Assembly: GCF_014648915.1 (NCBI RefSeq)
Contig: NZ_BMSA01000004.1
Location: 1-64,000 of the forward strand
From: Streptomyces phaeofaciens
Lineage (GTDB): Bacteria; Actinomycetota; Actinomycetes; Streptomycetales; Streptomycetaceae
DNA length: 64,000 nucleotides
Reading direction: 5' to 3'
Positions 17,423 to 25,604 of the stretch are shown piece by piece. Every line of letters starts with the position of its first letter. Within the stretch, counting starts at the first letter, position 1. Made by a program: the position numbers and the translations under genes. Below the pieces are notes generated by a model. The model was not told the DNA's origin. It did not search any database and was given only the letters and a program-made list of their open reading frames with translations.

Positions 17423-18589
17423 ATGCCCATGGAGACGGGGGAACCGGGCCACCGGCGGGGTGCGTGGCGCGACGGGCCGGCGGGACGTCGTGCGGCGGCT
17501 GTGCTGGGCGGGGTGGCGGCGTTGATCCTTCTGGGCGCGATGTTCGTCGTCCTGCCGGGTGTGGTCGTCGACCACGATCTCGCCGGGGCGAGCGTCGCCG
17601 CGCAGGATCGGCTCAAAGCGGTGAACGATGTCCGTACGACGCTGCTGCAGGTGGTCGGCGGTCTGGTCGTGGCCTTCGGCGCGTACGCCACGTGGCGGCA
17701 ACTGCGGGTGAGTCAGGACGGGTTGCGTGCCACCCAGGAGGGCTACGTCACCGACCGGTTCAGCCGGGCGGTCGACCAACTAGGCAGCGACAAGCTGGAT
17801 GTGCGCATCGGCGGCCTGCACGCGCTGTGGCGGATCGCGGAGCAGTCCGCCCGTGACCGGGAGGCCATCATCTCCCTCCAGGCCGCGTATCTGCGGACAC
17901 ACCTGCCCTGGCCACCCGCCGGGCCGGAATCGCCGTCGGCGGACGTGCCCATCAACGACATCGCGCCCCTGGAGACCCGCGCGGCCGACGCCCAGGTGGC
18001 GCTGACCGCGCTCGGCGTGCTGTGCCGGGACCGGGAGCAGTCCTGGGTCAATCTCAGCGTCACCGACCTGCGCCGGGCCGACTGCGACGGACTGTGGTTC
18101 CCCGAGGTCAACTTCGACCGCGCCTGCATGGAGGCGGCAGGCCTCTACCACGCCAATCTGACCCAGGCGTCCCTGGTCGCGGTCAACCTGCGGCACGCCG
18201 ACCTCACGACGGCGATTCTCCGCCGGGCGCGCTGCACCCTGGCCGACCTACGGGGCGCGAAGCTGGTCGAGACCGACTTGCGTGACGCCGACTTCACCGG
18301 GACCGACCTGCGCGAGGCGAACCTGCGCAAGGCCGCCGCCCACGGTGCGGGTTTCCACCGCGCCGATCTGCGCCTGGCCGACCTGCGCGGCACCGACCTG
18401 AGCACCGCCGACCTTGCCGAAGCACGCCTGACCGGCGCCCTGGCCAGCGAGCACACCCGCTGGCCCGCCGATTTCGACCACTCGGCCGCCGGAGTCGTCG
18501 ACACCGCCGACCCCGGGCCCGAGCCCTCGCCCCTGCTCCAGCCACCGGGGATGACGTGGCAGGCCCCGCCGCTGCGGTCCGCACCGTGA
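17423..18589 (+). CDS. Membrane-anchored pentapeptide-repeat protein
   Basis: A 388-residue protein with two N-terminal membrane segments (about residues 25-48 and 74-95) and a cytoplasmic helical region (YVTDRFSRAVDQLGS, then DVRIGGLHALWRIA). From about residue 205 there are roughly 25 pentapeptide repeats of the A(D/N)LXX type (DLRRADCDGL, ANLTQASLVAVNLRHADL), forming a right-handed beta helix. The middle segment with RxxxAVxQLGSxxxxVRIGGLxAL is common in Streptomyces and cyanobacterial proteins of unknown role. ATG 17423 and ATG 17429 are both in frame. A scaffold or signalling role is possible, but I cannot assign one. Confidence 0.88.
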   Translation: MPMETGEPGHRRGAWRDGPAGRRAAAVLGGVAALILLGAMFVVLPGVVVDHDLAGASVAAQDRLKAVNDVRTTLLQVVGGLVVAFGAYATWRQLRVSQDGLRATQEGYVTDRFSRAVDQLGSDKLDVRIGGLHALWRIAEQSARDREAIISLQAAYLRTHLPWPPAGPESPSADVPINDIAPLETRAADAQVALTALGVLCRDREQSWVNLSVTDLRRADCDGLWFPEVNFDRACMEAAGLYHANLTQASLVAVNLRHADLTTAILRRARCTLADLRGAKLVETDLRDADFTGTDLREANLRKAAAHGAGFHRADLRLADLRGTDLSTADLAEARLTGALASEHTRWPADFDHSAAGVVDTADPGPEPSPLLQPPGMTWQAPPLRSAP

Positions 18590-18645
18590 CGGAGACGGAG
18601 GTGCTGTCGACTCGCCGACGCACGCACGACCTGCGGACCCCTTGA

Positions 18646-18696
18646 CCGCGGCCGGCCGGACGGCGGCAGTGCGCCCCGCCCGTCCGGCCACCGCGG
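18646..18696. terminator. Bidirectional hairpin between convergent genes
   Basis: Arms CCGCGGCCGGCCGGACGG (18646-18663) and CCCGTCCGGCCACCGCGG (18679-18696) pair with one small interior mismatch over about 17 bp. The hairpin sits in the short gap between the pentapeptide-repeat gene and the converging secreted-protein gene, so it can serve both. Confidence 0.65.
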
Positions 18697-18701
18697 CCAT
18701 G

Positions 18702-19490
18702 TCATCCGACGTCGACGAAGTCGCCGGCGGCCGTGGCGGGGCCCGTGGTGGTGGAGCCGGCGAAGACGAAGCGGAAGTAGCCGTCCGTGGCGGCCTTGAC
18801 GGTGGTCTTCAGCCGGCCGCCGCTGCCGCTGGTGACGGTCTTCAGGGTGGTGTAGGTGGTGCTGCCCTTCTTGCGGAACTGGAGCTTGACGCTTCGTCCC
18901 TGGTAGCCGGTGTAGGTGCGCTGCTTCCAGTCGGCGCGGGTGAGGCTGCCGGTGACCGTGATGGTCCGGCCCTTGCGTACCGGCTCGGGTGAGGCGTTCA
19001 CCGTCACCTTGGCGGCCCGCTTGATGTGGGCCGTGCCGGCGATGTCGACCGCCGTCCAGTCGTCCCCGGCGTCCTGGGCCTCGGCGAGTACGTTCCAGGT
19101 GCCGGCGAGGGCGTTGTCGTCGAAGTCGCGTCTGCTGTCCACCTCGAAGCTCACCTTGCACGTGGAGGCGCCGCCGGCGGACGGGACCGCGCACGTTCCT
19201 CTCGGCGGGTACAGCGGCAGGATGCCGTCCGCGTCGTCGGTGTTGGGGCCGTGCCACAGGTAGGCCCACGAGGCGGCAAGGCCGTCGGGGTCGGCGGCCT
19301 TCCAGGTGATGGTGACGGTCCTCCGGGTGGAGAGCCCGAGCACGATGTCCTTGCCGCCGTCGACGACGACGTCCGAGAACACCGTCTGACCGGTCGCCGC
19401 CCCGTTCGCCGCCTGGGCGGTGGCCGGGATCATCGCGGTGGAGAGGACGGTCGCGCACGATACGACGGCGGCACAAGCGCGGATTCGCAT
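18702..19490 (-). CDS. Secreted protein with Ig-like beta domains
   Basis: A 262-residue exported protein. The signal peptide MRIRACAAVVSCATVL ends near AQA-AN (about residues 26-28). The mature chain reads as two beta-sandwich domains; the second (KVTVNASPEPVRKGRTITVT, then VKLQFRKKG, FRFVFAGS) matches the bacterial Ig-like or stalk domains often found in Streptomyces cell-surface and calcium-dependent proteins. No catalytic motif is visible. The ATG at 19490 is preferred over an upstream in-frame start at 19544 because it begins directly at the signal peptide. Function unknown, probably extracellular binding or structural. Confidence 0.85.
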   Translation of the reverse strand: MRIRACAAVVSCATVLSTAMIPATAQAANGAATGQTVFSDVVVDGGKDIVLGLSTRRTVTITWKAADPDGLAASWAYLWHGPNTDDADGILPLYPPRGTCAVPSAGGASTCKVSFEVDSRRDFDDNALAGTWNVLAEAQDAGDDWTAVDIAGTAHIKRAAKVTVNASPEPVRKGRTITVTGSLTRADWKQRTYTGYQGRSVKLQFRKKGSTTYTTLKTVTSGSGGRLKTTVKAATDGYFRFVFAGSTTTGPATAAGDFVDVG

Positions 19491-19879
19491 GGAGAGCCCT
19501 TTCCCGATCGCCGGGCTCGCCGGTCCCTTACGGCGAGGCCTCATGGCGTGTCACATCGGCTAGACCGGCGAGGGCCGCCGGTGGTTGCGCTGTCGTGCGC
19601 CGACAGTCGGATGCGTGCGGGGGCGAGGGCCGCCGTGCCGCCGAGCCCGAAGGAACGAACCGGCGACGCCTCACTTGCCACGCCATGAACGACGCCGGAA
19701 CCCGGACTGTAATAATTCCGTCTTCCCACGTCGGGGGATGATCTGCGCGAGGGAGAAGGGGAACCAACCGGAAGTAACAAGTCCCCTGACCCCTGACAAA
19801 CATCTACCAAATCGGCCGAAAATTGAGATCTACACCACCGCGGATACGTCCGCGAATAAACCGAATAATCCAGCTCCCC
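19491..19879. other. Divergent intergenic region of about 390 bp
   Basis: This separates the secreted-protein gene (minus) from the PAP2 membrane protein (plus). The right part, 19690-19880, is much more AT-rich than its surroundings, as expected of promoter DNA. I see no convincing gene or strong palindrome. Confidence 0.5.
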
Positions 19880-21277
19880 ATGTGGCGTCAGCCGCGGGCG
19901 AGACTCTGGGCCGTGGCGGGCGCCACGGCCTTCGCATTCCTCATCGCGCTGGAGATCACCGCACGTCACTACGGCCTACAGGGGCCGATCACCATACAGG
20001 CCCGGGAGGTGATATTCCCTCCCAAATCGGGATTCCTGTATTACGCCGGTATGTCGCTGATGATGGTGGTTCTCACCTGGCGGCAACGGTTCATCGCGCT
20101 CGGTACCGCGATCGGTATCGACATCGCCCTCGTGGTGTTCCGATGGGCGATCGACGCCGAGGCGAACGGCGGCAACCCTTTCGGGAACGGCGCCTTGTGG
20201 GTGACTCTGGGCTATGCGGTCATCGCCGTGACCCGTCGTACCGGCCCGGAACGCATTTTGCTGCTGAAAGGCGTCGGGCTGGGCCTGCTGCTGGTGATCG
20301 GCCGCAAGACCGGTGACACCTGGCTGCTCGTCACCTCGAAGGCCCGCCCTCAGGTGCTCGACCAGTACGTGGCGACCGCCGATCACGCGCTGGGCAACCC
20401 GTCGTGGCTGGTGGGCCGGCTCGTCACCGCCACCGGCCCGATCGGCTTCAACTTTCTCGACCTCGTCTACGGTCAGCTCGCGCTGGCCGCGGTCGTCGTC
20501 GCGCTCTATCAGCTGCGCCATGTGGCCGTCGAGCGCCGCTTTCCGGGCCACCATCTGGTGCGCACCTTCCTGGTGATCGGCCTCCTGGGGCCCGGCATCT
20601 ACATGATCTACCCGGTGGTCGGACCGGTCTTCGCCTACAGCATCGGCACCGACCACTGGGCGTCGGTCAGCCTGTGGTCGGACACGTGGTCCAGCGCGCA
20701 GTGGGCGGTGGCCGACCTGTGGCCGAACACGCCGCCGCCGATCGGTACCCCGCACCACATGCCGTTCGACGGGATCACCCCGCGGAACTGTATGCCCAGC
20801 CTGCACACGGCCTGGGCCACCGCGATCTTCATCCATTCCCGGCGGGGCTCGCGGTTCCTGCGCTTCGCGGGCACCTTCTGGCTGATCGCCACGCTCACCG
20901 CGACGCTGGGATTCGGCTACCACTACGGCGCGGATCTGATCGCCGGCGTGGTGTTCACGCTCACCATCGAGGCGGCTCTGCGGGCGCACGACCGCGGGTG
21001 GGACCGATCGGCGATCCAGCTGGTCGCCTACGGCTCGGTGGTCTTCGCCACGCTCTTGGTGTCCTACCGCTGGCTGCCGCTGGAGATGGCCGAACACCCG
21101 TGGCTGTTCGGACCGCTGCTCCTGCTGGCGATGGCTTCGGTGATCTACGGCTACGTACGCACCCTCGCCCAGTGGGAACCGAAGTCCGCGGCACCGGAAC
21201 CGCGGCCGGAGCCGGATCCACAGCCGGAGCCGGAGCCGGAGCTGGTCCGACCCGTGTCGGATCAGGTCGCGGGCTGA
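19880..21277 (+). CDS. Membrane phosphatase/inositolphosphotransferase-like PAP2 family protein
   Basis: A 465-residue integral membrane protein with about ten hydrophobic segments. The acid phosphatase-type active site is in the second half: NCMPSLHTAW carries the conserved Ser-Leu-His, and GYHYGADLIAGV the second histidine. This spacing and the CMPSLHTAW signature are typical of the AUR1/inositolphosphotransferase branch, which transfers or removes phospho-headgroups on lipids. The C-terminus is a Pro/Glu-rich tail (PEPEPEPE). The start is uncertain: ATG 19880 has a weak ribosome site, and a TTG at 19823 would add 19 residues from AT-rich sequence. It could remodel polyprenyl-phosphate or inositol phospholipids; this is inferred. 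Confidence 0.88.
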   Translation: MWRQPRARLWAVAGATAFAFLIALEITARHYGLQGPITIQAREVIFPPKSGFLYYAGMSLMMVVLTWRQRFIALGTAIGIDIALVVFRWAIDAEANGGNPFGNGALWVTLGYAVIAVTRRTGPERILLLKGVGLGLLLVIGRKTGDTWLLVTSKARPQVLDQYVATADHALGNPSWLVGRLVTATGPIGFNFLDLVYGQLALAAVVVALYQLRHVAVERRFPGHHLVRTFLVIGLLGPGIYMIYPVVGPVFAYSIGTDHWASVSLWSDTWSSAQWAVADLWPNTPPPIGTPHHMPFDGITPRNCMPSLHTAWATAIFIHSRRGSRFLRFAGTFWLIATLTATLGFGYHYGADLIAGVVFTLTIEAALRAHDRGWDRSAIQLVAYGSVVFATLLVSYRWLPLEMAEHPWLFGPLLLLAMASVIYGYVRTLAQWEPKSAAPEPRPEPDPQPEPEPELVRPVSDQVAG

Positions 21278-21449
21278 GCGCCCGGGCCCGCAGGCCGCTC
21301 CCGCAAGCCGCGCGCGGTACGCGAATCAGCACACGGACGACGACCCCACGCACCGGCCCGCCCGCATTCCGCCGTCATGGGCAGCAGGTAAGCCCCAGGC
21401 CACCCACCTGGGGCTACCGGATCACCGGCACCGGCGGCAGGATGGCGGC

Positions 21450-21803
21450 ATGGAACGTGTGCAGGGAATCGGTGGGTATTTCATGCGAGCCGCGGACCCG
21501 GTGGCCCTGAGTGCCTGGTATCGCGACTGCCTGGGCCTGGACGCCGATGAGCACGGCCTGTGGGGTCAGGAAGCCGGGCCGACGGTGTTCGCGGCGTTCG
21601 AGTCCGATACCGACTACTTCGGATCCCGCACGCAGCAGACCATGCTCAACTTCCGGGTCCGCGACCTGGACGCGATGCTCGCGCAGTTGCGCGCCAAGGG
21701 AGCGGACGTGGCCGAGCAGACGCAGGACATGGAGGGGGTCGGTCGATTCGGCTGGGTCACCGATCCCGAGGGCAATCGGGTCGAGCTGTGGCAGCCCGCC
21801 TGA
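21450..21803 (+). CDS. VOC-family (glyoxalase/bleomycin-resistance fold) protein
   Basis: A compact 117-residue VOC protein with the paired beta-alpha-beta-beta-beta units of the family: YFMRAADPVALSAWYRDCLG opens the first and VRDLDAMLAQLRAKG the second. It ends with DPEGNRVELWQPA, whose glutamate is a usual metal ligand. Members include glyoxalase I, dioxygenases and antibiotic-sequestering proteins. The substrate cannot be chosen here. It stands alone, convergent with the SsgA-like gene. Confidence 0.9.
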   Translation: MERVQGIGGYFMRAADPVALSAWYRDCLGLDADEHGLWGQEAGPTVFAAFESDTDYFGSRTQQTMLNFRVRDLDAMLAQLRAKGADVAEQTQDMEGVGRFGWVTDPEGNRVELWQPA

Positions 21804-21881
21804 CCGCGCCTTCAGACAGACGCTGAGGTGCTCCTCGGCGTGGCGCCGCACCGGGCCAGGAGTCCCGCGACGATCACCGGA

Positions 21882-22349
21882 TCACGGCCGCTCAGGACCC
21901 AGCAGACGCTCCAGGGCCTCCTCCCAGCCCAGGTGGGCGGATTCCTCCCCCGCCGGCACCGACGCGAACGTCTCGTCCAGCCAGTCACGCAGCTCGTCGG
22001 CCGGTACGAACAGCACGGCCGCCGCGAAGCTGCTCCGCAGCAGGATGCGGACGGTGCCGACGCCGTGGCAGCGGCAGGGCGGCCAGACCCGTACGTCACC
22101 GTCACCGGACGGCTCGCGCAGGCCGGCGTACAGCAGATCCCGCGAGAACATCCAGGGCTCGACACGGTCGGGTGCGCCGGGGAAGTCCATGCGCACGGCG
22201 AGCGGGTCGGCGGGGTCGTAGACGAAGCAGACGCCGATCTGAAGCGCCTCGTGCCGGCTGAGGAGCACACGGATGGACACGGTGCGTCGGAGGACGACGG
22301 GCCTGCGAAGGGAGCCGGTGCCGCTCCTCGGGTTGGTCCGGTGGTGCAT
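21882..22349 (-). CDS. SsgA-like sporulation and cell-division regulator (SALP)
   Basis: A 155-residue protein with the SsgA/SsgB fold signature: a beta-rich start (LRRTVSIRVLLSRHE), FVYDPADPLAVRMDF, then TWMFSRDLL-like EPWMFSRDLLYAGL and a C-terminal WLDETFASVP helix. SALPs occur only in morphologically complex actinomycetes, where they position division septa or control peptidoglycan processes; paralogs other than SsgA and SsgB have varied, partly unknown roles. ATG 22349 has GGGAGG upstream. It lies 133 bp downstream of a SpoIIE-type phosphatase on the same strand, a plausible developmental pairing. Which paralog this is cannot be told from sequence alone. Confidence 0.92.
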   Translation of the reverse strand: MHHRTNPRSGTGSLRRPVVLRRTVSIRVLLSRHEALQIGVCFVYDPADPLAVRMDFPGAPDRVEPWMFSRDLLYAGLREPSGDGDVRVWPPCRCHGVGTVRILLRSSFAAAVLFVPADELRDWLDETFASVPAGEESAHLGWEEALERLLGPERP

Positions 22350-22482
22350 GACACCTCCCAGGACGGGTGGGACCGTTTCTGCCGTACTGCCCGGGCCCGG
22401 GCAGCGGGTCGCAGTCGGACGAGGGTCTCGTACTCCTTTCCGTGTGACCTGGCCGGTCAGATGCGTTTCGCTCGGCAAAGGC

Positions 22483-24630
22483 TCAGCGGGCGCCGTGCGC
22501 CCCGGCCTCGTCCGGCACGTACTGCCAGACGAGGAGGGCGATGTCGTCGGCGCGCCGGCCGGCTGCCGGGGAGCCGCTGAGCAAGTGGTCGATGAGCGGA
22601 CCGGGTTCCTGTGTGTCGGCACGGGCCAGGTGCGCGGCGAGGTCGGCGATCGCGTCCTCGAGATCCACGCCGGGTGTCTCGACGAGACCGTCGGTGTAGA
22701 AGGCGAGGGTGAGGCCCGCGGTCAGCGGGAGCTCGGTCACGGGGAAGTCCGCCTCCGGGTCGATTCCCAGGAGCGGTCCGGGGGTGATGTCGAGGGGACG
22801 GCTGGTGCCGTGCTGTCGCAGCAGGGGCGGGGGGTGGCCGGCGCTGGCCAGTGCGGCGTGCCCGCGGGCCAGGTCGACATGGGCGTACAGGCAGCTCGTG
22901 AACAGGTCGGGGCCGATGTCGCTGAGCAGCCGGTTGGTCGCGGAGAGAACCTGGCCCGGATCGGGGCCGAGGGCTGTGTGGGCGTGGACGGCCGTACGGG
23001 CCTGGCCCATGAGGGCGGCCGCGGCGGCGTTGTGGCCCTGGACGTCTCCGATGACGGCCGCGACGGCCCTGTCGCCGAGCGGGATCAGGTCGTAGAAGTC
23101 GCCGCCGATGTCCATGCCGTGGGTGGCGGGCAGATAGCGCGCGGCCACCCGCAGGCCGGAGACCGCGGGCAGGGTGCGCGGGAGCAGGGCCTGCTGGAGG
23201 CTGTGGGCGAGGTCGCGTTTGGCGTCGTAGAGACGGGCGCGGTCCAGGGCGTGGGCGATGAGTCCGGCGAGGGAGGTCAGGACGGCCCGGTCCTCGGCGG
23301 TGAACGTGTGGGGGTGGTCGTAGGAGAGGATGCAGCAGCCGACGGGTCGGCCGGAGACGATCAGCGGCAGGAACGCCCAGGCCTGCTTGCCGCTGATGCG
23401 GGGGGCCTCGGGGTAGATCCGTGCCATTTCCTCGGGGTCGGCGAAGAAGGCGGGCATGCCGCTGCTGAGGGTCCGTCCCGCGGGAGTGAGCCCGGTGTCC
23501 AGGGGCAGGCCGTCCAGGCGTTCGATGGTCTGCGGGCTGTAGCCGCGGTAGCCGGTGATCCGCAGCCGGCCGGCGTCGGCGGCGGACAGGACCAGGCCCT
23601 GCGCTCCGAAGGCGGGCATGATCTGTTCGGCGACCAGATCGATGACGTCCTGGACCCCGACGACTTCGGTCAGCCCGGACGCGAGGTGCACGAGTTGGTA
23701 GAGCCTGCCCGCGCGAGCGGTTCCGCCGGCGGTCCGCGCGGAGGGGTGCGGGTCCGGAAATGCCGGTTCCTCGGCGCCGATGCGGACGATACGGACGCTG
23801 ATGCCGCTGGAGTCCGGGTAGAGGTGGAAGTCGAGCCACTGGCCAACGGGGCGGCACGCGGTGAACACGACGGGCCGTCGGCCGATCACGGCGGCCCGGT
23901 AGCGGTCCTCGTAGGTCGGGTCGTCCAGCCAGCGCAGGGACTGCCAGGGCAGGGTGCCCAGGAGCTGGTCCGCGTCGCGGCCCAGGAGATCGCAGGCCCC
24001 CGAGCTGAGATAGGTGAAACGGCCTTCCAGGTCGAGGGCGCAGCTGCCGCCCGGCAGGCGTTCGGCGAAGTCCTCGGCGGCCGAGGCCGGGCCCGCGGAC
24101 CGACTGCCGGTCGCGACGGACACCACGCGCGGCTGCCCGTCGGGCTGCTCCGGGGCGCCACCCGGCTCGCCGGTCTCCTCCAGTACGCGGGCCAGCCGAC
24201 GGCAGCCGGACGTCATGTCGGCCCGCTCGCGCCCTGTCATGCGCGACGGGCGGTCGGCGGCCGGCCAGATCAGCAGCAGCGTGCCCCACCGCCGGATGCC
24301 GGTCACCGGCGCGGCGGCCAGGGCGAGCGGATACGGCAACGCCATCGCGCTGCGCGGATAGGCGCGCGCCAGCTCCTCGTGGCTCGCCACCCATACGAGA
24401 CGGTCCTCACGCACCGCCTCGGCCACCGGCGCGGGGCCGGTCACCGGCACCCTGGTCCACGGCGCGGCAAGTTCGGCGGACGCTCCGCAGAGCACGGACA
24501 GACGCAGCAGCCGGGCGTCGGGGGTGAGCAGGTACAGGGCTCCCACGGAGGCGCCGGTGCGTCGGACCGCGCCCGCGAGGGCGGCGTCCAGCGGATGGTC
24601 GTCGCCGGCGGGGTCACCCGCGCTCGTCAC
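22483..24630 (-). CDS. SpoIIE/PP2C-type phosphatase with GAF and PAS sensor domains
   Basis: A 715-residue cytoplasmic sensor phosphatase. An N-terminal GAF-like domain (about 1-150) is followed by a PAS domain (about 170-290, with DLEGRFTYLSSGACDLLG), a second GAF domain (about 310-470) and a SpoIIE PP2C domain (about 485-700). Metal-binding motifs GGDFYDL, GDVQGHN, FYTDGLVE and ADDIALLVW are intact. Such proteins dephosphorylate anti-anti-sigma factors and control alternative sigma factors of the SigF/SigB type. I start at GTG 24630, which has GGAGG at good spacing, rather than at the longer frame to 24792. No anti-sigma kinase lies nearby, so the partner must be elsewhere. Confidence 0.92.
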   Translation of the reverse strand: MTSAGDPAGDDHPLDAALAGAVRRTGASVGALYLLTPDARLLRLSVLCGASAELAAPWTRVPVTGPAPVAEAVREDRLVWVASHEELARAYPRSAMALPYPLALAAAPVTGIRRWGTLLLIWPAADRPSRMTGRERADMTSGCRRLARVLEETGEPGGAPEQPDGQPRVVSVATGSRSAGPASAAEDFAERLPGGSCALDLEGRFTYLSSGACDLLGRDADQLLGTLPWQSLRWLDDPTYEDRYRAAVIGRRPVVFTACRPVGQWLDFHLYPDSSGISVRIVRIGAEEPAFPDPHPSARTAGGTARAGRLYQLVHLASGLTEVVGVQDVIDLVAEQIMPAFGAQGLVLSAADAGRLRITGYRGYSPQTIERLDGLPLDTGLTPAGRTLSSGMPAFFADPEEMARIYPEAPRISGKQAWAFLPLIVSGRPVGCCILSYDHPHTFTAEDRAVLTSLAGLIAHALDRARLYDAKRDLAHSLQQALLPRTLPAVSGLRVAARYLPATHGMDIGGDFYDLIPLGDRAVAAVIGDVQGHNAAAAALMGQARTAVHAHTALGPDPGQVLSATNRLLSDIGPDLFTSCLYAHVDLARGHAALASAGHPPPLLRQHGTSRPLDITPGPLLGIDPEADFPVTELPLTAGLTLAFYTDGLVETPGVDLEDAIADLAAHLARADTQEPGPLIDHLLSGSPAAGRRADDIALLVWQYVPDEAGAHGAR

Positions 24631-24888
24631 CGGACACCTCCACGCACACCGGGACACGCCCTGGCAGGCCGTTTCCACGGGGCCCGCCGTGCACCGCCCA
24701 CGCGTCCGGCCCGCCCATGGAGCGACGCTACGCCCCCGAGGTGGCGGCGGCACGTCATCCGGCCCGGCGGGCCCTGCGCCGACCGAGATCATCCGCCGCT
24801 CCGTGACACCCCCGGCGGGGTGGACGGCCCCGATCGGTGTCGTGTCGGCCCCTGGGCGGTGCCCCTGCGGGCACCTTCTCCGGTGGTC

Positions 24889-24910
24889 CTACTCAGGCCG
24901 AGTTGAGTAG
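24889..24910. promoter_or_regulatory. Inverted repeat CTACTCA-N8-TGAGTAG
   Basis: Perfect 7-bp arms at 24889-24895 and 24904-24910 lie in the 444-bp divergent gap between the SpoIIE-type gene and the small exported protein gene. It could be an operator for either gene. No linked regulator is present, so the assignment is weak. Confidence 0.35.
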
Positions 24911-24984
24911 CCGCGCTCAGGTCCGGCGAACCCTTGAGCGGCGAGTATCGCTTCAGCGGCGCAGGCGAGTCACGCCGGCCCGAG

Positions 24985-25062
24985 TCGGTTCAGTCGGTCG
25001 AATCAGTTCAGTCGGTTCAGTCAGTCGAATCAGTTGAGTCAGTTGAGTCAGTTGAGTCAGTT
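24985..25062. repeat. 9-bp tandem repeats just upstream of a small exported protein gene
   Basis: Three perfect copies of CAGTTGAGT (25031-25057) plus a partial copy follow older, degenerate units built from CAGTCGGT and CAGTTCAGT (24985-25030). The array ends 12 bp before the ATG at 25075 and abuts the GGAGA ribosome site, so it occupies the 5' leader. The frame stays open through it (Val-Glu-Ser-type tripeptides), but I read it as noncoding. Confidence 0.85.
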
Positions 25063-25074
25063 ACGGAGAATCCC

Positions 25075-25527
25075 ATGTCCCGTCGTATCGCTCTGTCCGT
25101 GGCCGCAGGTGTCGTCGTCCTCGGTGGTGCCGGCGCCTTCGCTCTCGCCCACGCCGGGGAGCAGCCTCCGGCGCTGGCGGACAGCGCCGCCCGCTACACC
25201 GCTCCCGACGGCGCCCGCGACGGCTCCTTGACCTTCGTCACCGACGTCACGGCCTCCTCCGGCGTCAAGAGCGTGAAGGTGCTGGCGTGGCCGGAGAACT
25301 CGGCCTTCGCCGAGAAGGGACTGACCGCGAAGGACATGGCCGCGACGGAGTCGGCCGTCTGCGAGCCCTCCGGGAAGGAAACCGTGCGCTGCACCTACAC
25401 CACCGAGGTCACCGGTTCCGATGCCGAGTCGTCCCCGCGAGGTGTCTGGCACATCGCCGTCCTGGCCACCGCGAACGACGGCACCACGACCCTGAAGACC
25501 GAGGCGGCCCACTTCACCGTCAGGTGA
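25075..25527 (+). CDS. Small exported protein, DUF5707-like
   Basis: A 150-residue exported or N-terminally anchored protein. The signal or anchor segment IALSVAAGVVVLGGAGAFAL covers residues 5-24. The mature part is a single beta-rich domain (YTAPDGARDGSLTFVTDVT, SGVKSVKVLAWPENS, then CTYTTEV and GVWHIAVLATANDG) with two cysteines that could bond. I recall this pattern from the Streptomyces DUF5707 family, whose function is not known. The ATG at 25075 has GGAGA upstream and directly follows a 9-bp repeat array. Confidence 0.8.
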   Translation: MSRRIALSVAAGVVVLGGAGAFALAHAGEQPPALADSAARYTAPDGARDGSLTFVTDVTASSGVKSVKVLAWPENSAFAEKGLTAKDMAATESAVCEPSGKETVRCTYTTEVTGSDAESSPRGVWHIAVLATANDGTTTLKTEAAHFTVR

Positions 25528-25604
25528 AACCTCCGCCCACGGCGACCCGGAGGGCGCCCGACGCCGAGGCCCACCGGGCACCGTGACCCGCGCGCCGCAG
25601 CCCG

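Noticed and set aside
19760..19790. GGAACC followed by AGTCCC as an ECF-type promoter for the PAP2 gene
   Set aside because: The spacing and -10 do not match a known Streptomyces ECF consensus well enough.
22273..24906. 877-codon plus-strand frame opposite the SpoIIE-type gene
   Set aside because: Valine- and glycine-rich antisense shadow without recognisable domains; the minus strand holds intact GAF, PAS and PP2C motifs.
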